This document shows positions 4,497 through 12,210 of a stretch of 12,267 nt of DNA, in pieces; within the stretch, counting starts at the first letter, position 1; each line of letters starts with the position of its first letter. The stretch covers positions 1 to 12,267 of the forward strand of contig PMYA01000102.1 of assembly GCA_003170935.1 (NCBI GenBank), written 5' to 3'. The position numbers were made by a program, and so were the translations under genes. Source of the DNA: Methanobacteriota archaeon (lineage in GTDB: Archaea; Halobacteriota; Bog-38; Methanoflorentales; Methanoflorentaceae). The notes beneath the pieces are model-generated. The model saw only the letters and a program-made list of their open reading frames with translations, was not told the origin of the DNA and made no database searches.

Positions 4497-7403
4497 CTAC
4501 TCAACGTATCTGATAGCCCCTGCTGGTGAAATTTTTGAGGCGTTCCTAACTGGAATTATTGTGCATATAATAGCAGCTAAATAAACGGCAGCAAAAACTA
4601 GGACAAGTTGAGCTATCGGTATAGTAAATGGCGCTTTTACGGATTGATTCAAGCTGAGATAGATAGCCCCAGAGATTGCGAGCCCTGCTGACAGCCCGAC
4701 AAGCACAGCTAAGGTGATTGCTACGATCACTTCGAGTATGAGCGTCTCTTCCACGCGTCTTCGGGTAAAACCAATGGCCCGCATTATACCTATTTCTTGG
4801 CGCCGTTCAATTACTGACCGCGATGTGATTACGCCGACCGACGCCATTCCAATGATTAATCCGAGGCCGAGACCGGCCGCTGTTAGCTGAAACAGAAACT
4901 GGGTCTGTCTCATCGTCTGCAGAAGCTCATCACGTATCAGAAATGCGTTAACGCCCGCTATTTTGTAGCCCTTTTTGAGGTCATAGCTCAGGTCAATAGG
5001 CTTCATGCCGGTCTCCGACTTGATGAGGAACAAAGTGTCTCCTGTAATGGTGGGATAATACTGTTGCATTTGTTGCTTGCTCATGAATATCCCGTGGAGG
5101 TAGACTTCATCCAAAACACCCGCGACGATCTTTCGTGCTGTTCCGTTTGCTGTCGCTACTGAAACGACGTCGCCCGCCTTCACTTGAGTGCCATTGGCGC
5201 CGTAGAAGTAATTCGAATCGACAACGACATAACGCGGATTGTCCAGAGCGTTCCAAACGTCCTGAGACGAATTGAAGCCCGTCAAAGTGTCTTGGAAGCT
5301 ATACTGCGAGTGCTTGGAGAAATTCGCATCAACTCCGTAGATCGCGCCTTCTCCAGATCCTTGGTAGTTCAGTTGCTGATCATTGATCGTCATCCCGGTC
5401 ACGTTCGTCGTGAAAAGTCCGTCATAGTAGCTGATTTCTGACTCATTCAATAACGCAACCACTGCTGTGCCTGACTGGTCTGGCGTGAGCGACTGCACTT
5501 GCAACATCGTCAAGTTTGCCAACGGTGTTGTCGTCGTTACTCGAATGTCATATCCGCCTGTCTGCTTTTCGATATCGGGATTATACACAGCTGCCGTCAC
5601 CGAAGTGATAACAACTAGGAAGATGACAACGGAGACTATTATGACCGTCATTCTGAACTGGGATCTTTTTTGCAGGCTATAAGTGACGACTAGCTTCAGC
5701 GAAGATTGAATGCCTGCAAATCTTCCAAACAACTTTGCAATTCCGTGCAGCCAGATGCTAGCGTTTGCCAGTACCACTAGAAGGGTCCCAATCAACAAAA
5801 GGCCCCCTAGAGCAGCAAAAACAAGCGTCGACGTAAGATCGCCAAAATTAGCAGGGTTAGCTACGGCATTATAGGCCGTATAGGTTATGAGAAGCGCTCC
5901 CGATATCGTCAGTGCCAACCGACGAGTGCCTGCTTGCTGAACGATAAAAGCGAGGCCAGCTATAGTCAAAATCGGGGCTCCAATGTGGACAACAAAAATA
6001 TTCTTCGACGTCGCATACGCTGCTAGGCCACACGCCACCAGTACAATCCCGATTAGAACAGTGCCGATCGGCCTCTGCGACTTGTGCTGGGATTGCTCAG
6101 TATTGTGAATCGCTCCTGCGATGCTCAGCCGGCTGATTTTTGAAGCAGACAGCGTTATGGTTAACATAGCTATGAGCACGCTCACAAGAAAGGCAGCAAC
6201 CAGATCTAAGAAATCGTAGTGCAGCACGAGGGACGTTCCCACTAGATTCTCTCCATTAAATGCCACGTTGAGCACACTGAGTATACTAGCTCCGATGCCC
6301 ACGCCTAGGACAGAGCCCATTGCCGCGCCTAACAACGCGGCAATTGTCCCCTCAAAGAAAAACAGCAGCACAAGATGCCTTCGCTTCATGCCTATTGCGC
6401 GAGCCAGCCCCAGCTCGCTTTTACGTTCTTCGCCAAGGGTGACAAAGACGTTGACGATGAGGGTGCTGCTTGCTGCTACCGAGAGAACCGCAAGCACCAG
6501 CAACAAGTTTGAGTAGAGGGCCCCTTCTTGTTGAGACGCGGTTAATATATCCTGCTTGACGGCCTTAACGTCAAATCGCTCCGGCGAATCTGACAAAGCT
6601 TTGGCCACGAGCTCTGACACATCGTTCGATTTTGCGACACCTGATTCGGCAGTGCCCAGATTTGAAATTCTAATTTCGTTGATTTGGCTTTCGTTTTGAA
6701 AGACGACCTGGGCAGCGTCGAGCGTCACAAAGATATTTTTGTTTAATCCGTAGAGAGCCTTTCCTTCATCTTTCGCAATGTGCTTCACAACGAATGTATA
6801 AGCCTTATAGGAGGACTCATTTCCACCGTAATAGATTGTCAGTTTGTCGCCTTCGTGCGCATTTAAGTCCTGAGCGAGTTTGTTGTTGATCAGAGCCTCC
6901 CCTCCACGCAAGTCGCTAGCATTAGTTTGTGTGTTGTTAAGCAGCGAGAACTCCCCAAATTGGGCATCAGAGCTGAAGTTCAAACCGACCAGCGTTACTT
7001 GTGTTGAGGTGATCCCACTTGTCACATCATCTACTGACGGCACCTGCCCGTACAGGCTTGCAGACAGGCCCTTTGTGTTATTAGCAACATTGGGGTCCGC
7101 AGCAAGCTTTTCGTAAACGGAAACGTTAAAGGATTGACCGTTCATTGTGACAATTTCGTCAACGTTGCCGAGAGCATCGTACGTTGCCCTTACTACTGCG
7201 TAATTGAGGCTATTGCTTGCGACCAATGAGCCGGAGATGATTGCAGTGCTCATGAGTAGCGCGGCGATAACTATTGCTGCGCCTTTCGGACGTCGCGTAA
7301 GGTTTCTCACGCCGACTTTGAACATTGTCTTGTTTTTAACTGCCAGTAACGTCAAAAGTAGTAGAAGTGCTACGACCATAACGAAGGCAAGTTCTGAGTA
7401 CAT
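4497..7403 (-). CDS. Large ABC transporter permease with two FtsX domains (MacB/LolC-like)
   Basis: This is the membrane part of an ABC system with the ATPase encoded 23-29 bp upstream. Layout of the 968-aa product: an extra N-terminal membrane helix (about residues 6-22), a second helix (41-62), and an extracytoplasmic domain to about 295. The first FtsX domain (297-430) contains GEERKSELGLARAIGM. A central block of about four helices (447-555) and another helix (585-607) follow. A second extracytoplasmic domain runs to about 835, and the second FtsX domain contains ERRQEIGIMRAIGF. Both signatures are the cytoplasmic coupling segments of the family. Usual MacB permeases have one FtsX domain and about 400 residues; this one has a duplicated core. 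The two external domains carry roughly fourteen N-X-S/T sequons. ATG at 7403 is preferred because AGGA stands 6 bp before it; ATG at 7409 abuts the same AGGA. Substrate is unknown: such systems export peptides, lipids or drugs, or act mechanically. Confidence 0.9.
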   Translation of the reverse strand: MYSELAFVMVVALLLLLTLLAVKNKTMFKVGVRNLTRRPKGAAIVIAALLMSTAIISGSLVASNSLNYAVVRATYDALGNVDEIVTMNGQSFNVSVYEKLAADPNVANNTKGLSASLYGQVPSVDDVTSGITSTQVTLVGLNFSSDAQFGEFSLLNNTQTNASDLRGGEALINNKLAQDLNAHEGDKLTIYYGGNESSYKAYTFVVKHIAKDEGKALYGLNKNIFVTLDAAQVVFQNESQINEIRISNLGTAESGVAKSNDVSELVAKALSDSPERFDVKAVKQDILTASQQEGALYSNLLLVLAVLSVAASSTLIVNVFVTLGEERKSELGLARAIGMKRRHLVLLFFFEGTIAALLGAAMGSVLGVGIGASILSVLNVAFNGENLVGTSLVLHYDFLDLVAAFLVSVLIAMLTITLSASKISRLSIAGAIHNTEQSQHKSQRPIGTVLIGIVLVACGLAAYATSKNIFVVHIGAPILTIAGLAFIVQQAGTRRLALTISGALLITYTAYNAVANPANFGDLTSTLVFAALGGLLLIGTLLVVLANASIWLHGIAKLFGRFAGIQSSLKLVVTYSLQKRSQFRMTVIIVSVVIFLVVITSVTAAVYNPDIEKQTGGYDIRVTTTTPLANLTMLQVQSLTPDQSGTAVVALLNESEISYYDGLFTTNVTGMTINDQQLNYQGSGEGAIYGVDANFSKHSQYSFQDTLTGFNSSQDVWNALDNPRYVVVDSNYFYGANGTQVKAGDVVSVATANGTARKIVAGVLDEVYLHGIFMSKQQMQQYYPTITGDTLFLIKSETGMKPIDLSYDLKKGYKIAGVNAFLIRDELLQTMRQTQFLFQLTAAGLGLGLIIGMASVGVITSRSVIERRQEIGIMRAIGFTRRRVEETLILEVIVAITLAVLVGLSAGLAISGAIYLSLNQSVKAPFTIPIAQLVLVFAAVYLAAIICTIIPVRNASKISPAGAIRYVE

Positions 7404-7432
7404 CTCCATTCCTAAATCTATCGCTCGGGCGG

Positions 7433-8125
7433 CTAAATCGACGTCGCAGCGGATTCGGAGAGGATAGCTCCGTCTTTCATGGTAATTAAGCGGTCGGCGG
7501 TCTTTGCGACGGACGGATCATGAGTCACAATGACAAATGTCTGTCGATTAGTATTGTTGAGTCGTTTAAGGAGCGTATTGATCTGGTCGGCGCCCTTTGA
7601 ATCTAAGTTGCCCGTTGGTTCATCAGCCCAAATGATTGCAGGCCGATTGATGAGGGCGCGCGCGATCGCTACTTGCTGTTGTTGACCGCCACTCAGTTCA
7701 GATGGTTTATGGTTTGCCCACTCGAGGAGTTCGACGGTTGCAAGCATGTCCAATGCTCGGACGTGTGCCTCCTTTTCGCCAGTGCCGGCGACTAGGAGCG
7801 GCAGCTCAACATTCTCGACTGCCGTTAGCACTGGGAGCAGGTTAAACGCTTGGAATACAAATCCCATCCTCTTTGCACGATATTCTGATAGCTCATTATC
7901 ATTCATCTGGGCGAGGGGGATCCCTTCAATTTTCACGATGCCCGAGGTTGGATCGTCGAGTCCTGACAGACAGTTTAATAGGGTGGTCTTTCCGCAACCA
8001 CTGGGGCCCATAATCGCTATCATATCGCCCTTTTCAATTACAAGGTTGATATCTCTGAGCGCGTGGACTTTTATCCCGTTCAATTCGTATATCTTATGCA
8101 CGGCTTGGGCTTCTGCCATTAGCAT
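7433..8125 (-). CDS. ABC transporter ATP-binding protein (MacB/LolD-like)
   Basis: This 230-aa cytoplasmic ATPase powers the permease encoded directly downstream. All nucleotide-binding motifs are present: Walker A GPSGCGKT (40-47), Q-loop Gln92 in VFQAFNLLP, signature LSGGQ (144-148), Walker B IIWADE (164-169) with catalytic Glu169, D-loop GNLDS, and switch His202 in VTHDP. The lid segment [20 protein letters not shown] and the overall length are typical of the LolD/MacB/FtsE group, which pairs with FtsX-fold permeases. The segment after the signature reads [11 protein letters not shown], with Gln151 where the family nearly always has Arg. The ATG at 8125 is supported by GGAG 6 bp upstream. 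It is the first gene of a two-gene operon, and its promoter region carries two adjacent palindromes. Confidence 0.95.
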   Translation of the reverse strand: MLMAEAQAVHKIYELNGIKVHALRDINLVIEKGDMIAIMGPSGCGKTTLLNCLSGLDDPTSGIVKIEGIPLAQMNDNELSEYRAKRMGFVFQAFNLLPVLTAVENVELPLLVAGTGEKEAHVRALDMLATVELLEWANHKPSELSGGQQQQVAIARALINRPAIIWADEPTGNLDSKGADQINTLLKRLNNTNRQTFVIVTHDPSVAKTADRLITMKDGAILSESAATSI

Positions 8126-8159
8126 GGTGGACTCCGTTTTTTGTCCGCTTGTTTTAAGC

Positions 8160-8182
8160 GTTATCTATAACCTTATCATAAG
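8160..8182 (-). promoter_or_regulatory. Two adjacent palindromes over the ABC-operon promoter
   Basis: GTTATCTATAAC (8160-8171) and CTTATCATAAG (8172-8182) are each perfect palindromes apart from their central bases. They abut and share the core TTATC-ATAA. The minus strand also offers TATAGATAA here as a TATA box, giving a start near 8139 and a short leader that includes the GGAG ribosome binding site. Overlap of operator-like sites with the promoter suggests repression of the transporter operon. Confidence 0.45.
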
Positions 8183-8193
8183 CTGCAACTTTT

Positions 8194-8215
8194 GCGCTGA
8201 AGACATCCACAGCGC
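8194..8215. repeat. Inverted repeat GCGCTG-N10-CAGCGC
   Basis: Perfect 6-bp arms are separated by 10 bp in the spacer between the ABC operon and the divergent DUF2150-like gene. It may be part of the same regulatory region as the palindromes 11 bp to its left. Five T residues follow on the plus strand, but no gene ends here, so a terminator role is unlikely. Confidence 0.35.
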
Positions 8216-8286
8216 TTTTTGCACACTCAATCGATAAGTAATTGATTAAATGCTTTATTTAGAGCTACCGGCAAACGTCTGTAACC

Positions 8287-8294
8287 TATAAATA
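8287..8294 (+). promoter_or_regulatory. TATA box of the DUF2150-like gene
   Basis: TATAAATA is a consensus-like archaeal TATA box. It predicts a transcription start near 8317 and a leader of about 30 nt, which includes AAGG, 7 bp before the ATG at 8349. Confidence 0.55.
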
Positions 8295-8348
8295 TTATCG
8301 AATTCTACCCCGAAGTAAGTCTCCGCAGAAACTAATCAAGGCTACGTG

Positions 8349-8942
8349 ATGAAAACCGCTAAGAACATTTTTGTACCGTTCACCGAGGAACGTTGGAGTA
8401 ATTGGTTAGAGTGCGCAAAGCAAAGCGACTACAAAAATATGGACGAGACAGCAACTAAAGTCTTCGTAGAGATGGAAGAAGACGTTGTAATCGCTTGCTG
8501 CAAGCTCGTTAAAGGCTTTGAAATAGGTAAACTCACACAGGAACAATCTTTAGATGGTTTACATACTATCGAGACGATAACCGAAAAAGAAACTAACACA
8601 GGTGACGGGGAGCTAGACGAGCTAATCGGACTTATCCAAGCTTCTCTGGTTGGCGCTTTTGTATCATTTGAAAGTTATGTAAAGGAGTCTTTTACTGACA
8701 AACCGCCAATTGATGAGTTGATACGAGAAGCGCTAGACCAAGAAAAAAAAGGGCATTTTGACATAGCACTTGCGATAGTCGGGAAAATAGGTGCGCGAGT
8801 AATCACAGGTGAGGCGCTTCAACAAGAAACTGTTGAGGAGTTGGAAGACAGTTTCGTTGCTGAGTGGCTCGATGGAGTAGACTCAATATCAGCTACGATC
8901 ACAAGCTCGATAGAGTACGACAGCGGCGCGGACACAACTTAG
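8349..8942 (+). CDS. Acidic archaeal protein resembling the DUF2150 family
   Basis: The 197-aa product is soluble, strongly acidic, and has no signal peptide or membrane segment. It opens with an aromatic-rich stretch, FTEERWSNWLECAKQSDY, then reads as amphipathic helices (EEDVVIACCKLVKGFEIG, LDELIGLIQASLVGAFVSF) and ends in a Ser/Thr/Asp-rich tail. The FxEERWxNWL opening, the length and the helical layout resemble DUF2150, a family of unknown function I know from euryarchaea, mainly methanogens. This is recognition from memory, not a search. The ATG at 8349 is used rather than the GTG just before it because AAGG is better spaced. An A8 tract at 8743-8750 encodes Glu-Lys-Lys and leaves the frame intact. 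The gene is monocistronic, divergent from the ABC operon, and converges on the GT4 gene across 37 bp. Confidence 0.75.
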   Translation: MKTAKNIFVPFTEERWSNWLECAKQSDYKNMDETATKVFVEMEEDVVIACCKLVKGFEIGKLTQEQSLDGLHTIETITEKETNTGDGELDELIGLIQASLVGAFVSFESYVKESFTDKPPIDELIREALDQEKKGHFDIALAIVGKIGARVITGEALQQETVEELEDSFVAEWLDGVDSISATITSSIEYDSGADTT

Positions 8943-8979
8943 GCGCCAAAATGGACAGCGACAGACAAGCACTTCGAAT

Positions 8980-10119
8980 TTAAACGACTGATTCGAGAAT
9001 AAGTTCTGTTTTGCGGGCAATCTCACGCCATTGCCAATGCTGAGTGATCAGTGCTCGCGCTCGTTGTCGGATTTTTTCGCGTTCAGTATTCTGAAGACGC
9101 AAGAGTTCAATAACGGAGGATCTAATAGCTTTGCTGTCCCCAACAGTAAAAAACTTGATGACATTTGACCCCTGATCAACAAATCGATGCGCTGGTATAT
9201 CACTCGCTGCAACAAGACAGCCAGATGCAAGACCTTCGAGCAGCGTTATTCCAAATCCTTCCTTTGATGAAGCCGAGACAAGTATCTTAGATCTAGAAAG
9301 TAGCTCTCTTTTTTTTGCCTCACTGACGTAGCCCGTGAATTGAATATTCTTGCCCGCGTAACGACGCTCAAGAACGGGTCGAAGCTTTCCGTCGCCGACA
9401 ACGAGCGTTTGAATATCCGTGCCAAAAAGCCCATCGCATACCGTGTCTATATTCTTATAGGGTGCATCAAAGCGGCCAATGCAGATCACGTCAATGTCTT
9501 TAACGTCTTCTTTAAATTCACTTAAATAAACACCGTTTCCAGTAATCCGAATCTTGCCTTGCGGAATCCAATGCTTTAGCAATTCAAAGCTTGAATTCGA
9601 AACAGTAATTACTGCAGGACAAGTCGATGAGTAGTGAAGGCAGAGTCTCTCCAACAGACAGCCTTCAAGCCCTCTCAGCGTATTGCCTCCTTGGAGATCT
9701 CGCCACGTGGCAATTCCATTTGCAAACGGAAGGGGTTGATATACGTCGTGTACGATCGGTACGACCGCTACCTTTGTACGACTCAGGAATAACGAGAAGA
9801 TAGGTATGAATGTTTGAGGCACAATAACGTCAAACTGTTGGCTGATGCGCCTGAGCTCTTTAGCAAGGCGAATTGCAAATCGCAAGTCTTCAGAACGGTG
9901 CGCTGATGTCTTCCTGTTATCTACAGTTCGCACTTTGAAAGGAAATTGGTCGTTAGGGTAAGAGGCATTAGGCACGCGCGACGTTAGCACGGTGACTTGA
10001 TTTCGGCTGGCAAGCTCGCGTCCCACTGCGTACATATGATTCTCACCACCGCCGGGGATTTGCAGTTCGCCTGCAGCATTGCAGAAAGGAAAAAGCTCAC
10101 TTACTAGTAATATGCGCAC
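8980..10119 (-). CDS. GT4 family glycosyltransferase, GTG start
   Basis: The 379-aa product is a GT-B fold retaining glycosyltransferase that uses a nucleotide-sugar donor, probably on the cytoplasmic face of the membrane. The N-terminal half starts RILLVSELFPF and has the glycine-rich acceptor-side loop PGGGENHMYAVGREL (22-36). The C-terminal half has NGV (195-197), the donor-domain strand CIGRFDAPYKN (213-223) and VGDGK. The GT4 motif E-x7-E follows at E287-G-F-G-x4-E295. There is no signal peptide. Start: the codon is GTG, backed by a near-perfect ribosome binding site AAGGAGGT (10124-10131) at 4 bp spacing. It is the last gene of the minus-strand glycosylation cluster, separated by 126 bp from the other GT4 gene. 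Sugar and acceptor cannot be read from sequence; a role in building the AglB glycan or another surface polysaccharide is inferred from context. Confidence 0.9.
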   Translation of the reverse strand: MRILLVSELFPFCNAAGELQIPGGGENHMYAVGRELASRNQVTVLTSRVPNASYPNDQFPFKVRTVDNRKTSAHRSEDLRFAIRLAKELRRISQQFDVIVPQTFIPIFSLFLSRTKVAVVPIVHDVYQPLPFANGIATWRDLQGGNTLRGLEGCLLERLCLHYSSTCPAVITVSNSSFELLKHWIPQGKIRITGNGVYLSEFKEDVKDIDVICIGRFDAPYKNIDTVCDGLFGTDIQTLVVGDGKLRPVLERRYAGKNIQFTGYVSEAKKRELLSRSKILVSASSKEGFGITLLEGLASGCLVAASDIPAHRFVDQGSNVIKFFTVGDSKAIRSSVIELLRLQNTEREKIRQRARALITQHWQWREIARKTELILESVV

Positions 10120-10123
10120 GCCG

Positions 10124-10131
10124 ACCTCCTT
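10124..10131 (-). promoter_or_regulatory. Near-perfect Shine-Dalgarno AAGGAGGT fixing the GTG start
   Basis: On the minus strand AAGGAGGT is complementary to the 3' end of archaeal 16S rRNA and lies 4 bp before GTG at 10117-10119. It fixes the start of this GT4 gene and suggests that the weak GTG codon is compensated by strong ribosome binding. Confidence 0.8.
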
Positions 10132-10245
10132 TCTAACATATTTGTTGAGTTCTTCATAGCTCGGTGGGGATGTAGGGCAGTCTCATAGACTCGTTTGAAC
10201 TAGTAATCATGCCATTCTTAGCATTCCCTTATCTTTTTTCGGGAC

Positions 10246-11325
10246 TCACGTAAGCGCTCTGTATACATCTCTTAGCTTTCCGCTTAGCAAATTCCAGTCA
10301 AAAGGCGCCGCGCTCGCCTTTGCGGCACGGTGCATTTGATGTTTGTCAATTGCAGAAAGCGCCGATCCGATTGCATCCACGGTTGGAGTTACTAAAAAAC
10401 CATTCTTTTCGGGTGTAATGAGTTCTTTTGCCGCATTCATCTCCACATTAGTGGTAATGACTGGTGTGCCGCAGGCGAGCGCTTCAAGGGCAACGATACC
10501 AAAACCCTCTCGAGTGGAAGGCAGAACTAGTGAATTCGCGGCCTTCATTACGCTAATAAGGTCTGCGTAGGACAGTGTGCGGACGAACCGCACTGTCGCG
10601 TTGACTTCTTTTGCGAGCGATACGAGGTTTTCTTTCTCGGGACCGTCGCCGATGATACATAATGTAGCATCGGTAGGGAGAGCACGTATAAGCAGATCGA
10701 CGTTTTTTTCACGAATAAGCCTTCCGACAAAAAGTGCATCAACTGAAATTTTAGCAGGTGCGACTGAGTCTATGAAGGCGATATCTACACCGTTTGGCAC
10801 GAGTTCAACATCTTTCTTGAGGTGAACTAGGTGTTCTTTGGTAGCTTCAGAAACGGCTATGACTTTGTCAGCAGCTCTTAACGCAGCCCTCTCCGTAAGC
10901 TTGCCAAGGGCCCCTATTTTGCCCAAGTATTCGTTCCAATAGTCGTCCCAGAACTCGTGCCACGTTATGACTAACGGAATACCCTTCAATCGCGAGATAA
11001 GCTTCGACGGAAAGCAGTGTAAATATGGAAATTGATTACAGTCAATAACGTCAAGGTCATAAGAAGATAAAGGGCCTAAACTACTTGCAAAGCGGATTGC
11101 CTCTCGAAATGACCTTCTCTCTCCGGCATAAAGGCTGAGCGGCTTGCAGATGCCGTGCAAGTGTAATCCATCCAAATCGATGTCTTTGTCACCCTCCCAC
11201 CACTTTATGCCAAAAACGTGGACCTCATCGTGAGCAGCAAGACGCCTCCCCATTTCGTAGATGCGCTTCTCAGCCCCCCCTTTCACAAATGGGTAGACAA
11301 CGTCAGATACGTAAGCAATATTCAT
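10246..11325 (-). CDS. GT4 family glycosyltransferase
   Basis: The 359-aa product is a GT-B glycosyltransferase of family GT4. The N-terminal domain reads MNIAYVSDVVYPFVKGGAEKR with the glycine-rich loop KGGAEKRIYEMGR (15-27). His123 in VITWHEFWDDYW sits where GT4 enzymes often have an acceptor-side histidine. The donor domain has PNGVD (177-181), GRLIREKN (201-208) and GDGPEKE (226-232). E273-G-F-G-x4-E281 follows, the E-x7-E nucleotide-sugar motif. There is no membrane segment. The ATG lies 6 bp after the stop of the GT2 gene, so the two are almost certainly co-transcribed. A run of seven G (11274-11280) encodes the conserved Gly-Gly at codons 16-18. Its substrate is unknown. The neighbourhood suggests stepwise addition of sugars to a lipid-linked glycan started by the GT2 enzyme. 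Confidence 0.92.
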   Translation of the reverse strand: MNIAYVSDVVYPFVKGGAEKRIYEMGRRLAAHDEVHVFGIKWWEGDKDIDLDGLHLHGICKPLSLYAGERRSFREAIRFASSLGPLSSYDLDVIDCNQFPYLHCFPSKLISRLKGIPLVITWHEFWDDYWNEYLGKIGALGKLTERAALRAADKVIAVSEATKEHLVHLKKDVELVPNGVDIAFIDSVAPAKISVDALFVGRLIREKNVDLLIRALPTDATLCIIGDGPEKENLVSLAKEVNATVRFVRTLSYADLISVMKAANSLVLPSTREGFGIVALEALACGTPVITTNVEMNAAKELITPEKNGFLVTPTVDAIGSALSAIDKHQMHRAAKASAAPFDWNLLSGKLRDVYRALT

Positions 11326-11331
11326 CTTAGC

Positions 11332-12210
11332 TTATCTTCGTCGCAGGTTCGTTAGTATTATGTCGGCCAGCAAACCAAAGAACGTAACCTGTAAGCCAGT
11401 CATAATAAGCAGAACAGAGAGGATGGCAGCTGCGAACCGCGTTACAACTCCAGTATTTGTATATTCAATAACGACGCTTGCACCGTAAAAGAGGCCTATG
11501 AGGATGAATATAAAACCGATTGGTAAGAAAAATACTATTGGATTGTAGTCTCGCACTAAGCGAACGGTCATAAATACAATGCTTAGGGCGTCTCTAAACG
11601 GATCGAGTTTCGCCTCGCCGACTCTTTTTCTGTAGCTAATAGGCACTTCAGTAATTGTTAAACCGACTTTTTGTGCATCAATTATCATTTCGCTGGCGAA
11701 TGGCATATGGGGCGATTGCAACCTCAAATCATCAAGTGCCGAGCGCCGTATTGCACGCATTCCCGACTGAGAATCAGTTATTTGGACGTGATACAAGTAT
11801 CGTATCATCGCAGTGAGCAATTTGTTGCCAAGCGCGTTTCTCTTACTCATCGCTTCTTTGTCCATAAGAGCGAACCGATTGCCGATAACAAAATCAACAC
11901 CGTCGTTGATAGGCTGAAGTAGAGCCGGAATATCGTATGGATCGTAAGTGTAATCACCATCTAGGATGGCTACTACCTCTGAATCTTTTGAAATGTGCTT
12001 GAAGCCTGTAATGTACGCATCCCCATAGCCAGTCCCGGTTTGGTGGATAACCGTTGCTCCAAGCTCGGCAGCACGTACTGGTGTTTCGTCTGTTGATTTA
12101 TCAACAATGATTACTTCTATATCATGGTCTTTTAGCGCATCAAAGACATCACGAAGCACGCTTTCAATGGCCGGCTCATTTATCGTTGGGATGACGACTG
12201 AAATTTTCAT
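11332..12210 (-). CDS. GT2 polyprenyl-phosphate glycosyltransferase with C-terminal membrane helices (AglJ/DPM1-like)
   Basis: The 292-aa product is a GT-A glycosyltransferase. The catalytic domain opens MKISVVIPTINE, has IIVDKSTDET for the nucleotide, and DGD (84-86) as the metal-binding DxD in AILDGDYTYDP. TDSQSGMRA (145-153) and SEM (173-175) are typical of dolichyl-phosphate mannose/glucose synthases and of AglJ. Two hydrophobic stretches at about 225-246 and 257-285 anchor the C terminus, which ends LRRR on the inner face. The family transfers a sugar from a nucleotide donor to dolichyl phosphate, giving a charged lipid carrier or, for AglJ, the first sugar of the N-glycan. Which applies cannot be settled here, so no gene symbol is given. 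AAGAAG lies just upstream of the ATG. It overlaps the stop of a possible upstream gene by 4 bp and is followed 6 bp later by the GT4 gene. Confidence 0.9.
   Translation of the reverse strand: MKISVVIPTINEPAIESVLRDVFDALKDHDIEVIIVDKSTDETPVRAAELGATVIHQTGTGYGDAYITGFKHISKDSEVVAILDGDYTYDPYDIPALLQPINDGVDFVIGNRFALMDKEAMSKRNALGNKLLTAMIRYLYHVQITDSQSGMRAIRRSALDDLRLQSPHMPFASEMIIDAQKVGLTITEVPISYRKRVGEAKLDPFRDALSIVFMTVRLVRDYNPIVFFLPIGFIFILIGLFYGASVVIEYTNTGVVTRFAAAILSVLLIMTGLQVTFFGLLADIILTNLRRR

Noticed and set aside
6268..6516. Plus-strand frames opposite the permease (also at 5184-5441, 6880-7116 and 7204-7467)
   Set aside because: All are antisense shadows of a continuous 968-codon gene with clear FtsX motifs.
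8194..8220. GCGCTG...CAGCGC hairpin followed by five T as an intrinsic terminator
   Set aside because: No plus-strand gene ends upstream, as the region lies between two divergent genes; a regulatory inverted repeat is the better reading.
7746..8237. 163-codon frame on the plus strand opposite the ABC ATPase
   Set aside because: The ATPase frame holds every ABC motif; the antisense product is Ser/Pro-rich with no domain and arises from codon bias on the other strand.
8743..8750. A8 tract in the DUF2150-like gene as a programmed frameshift site
   Set aside because: The frame continues normally to a stop at the expected length for the family, and neither other frame offers a sensible extension.
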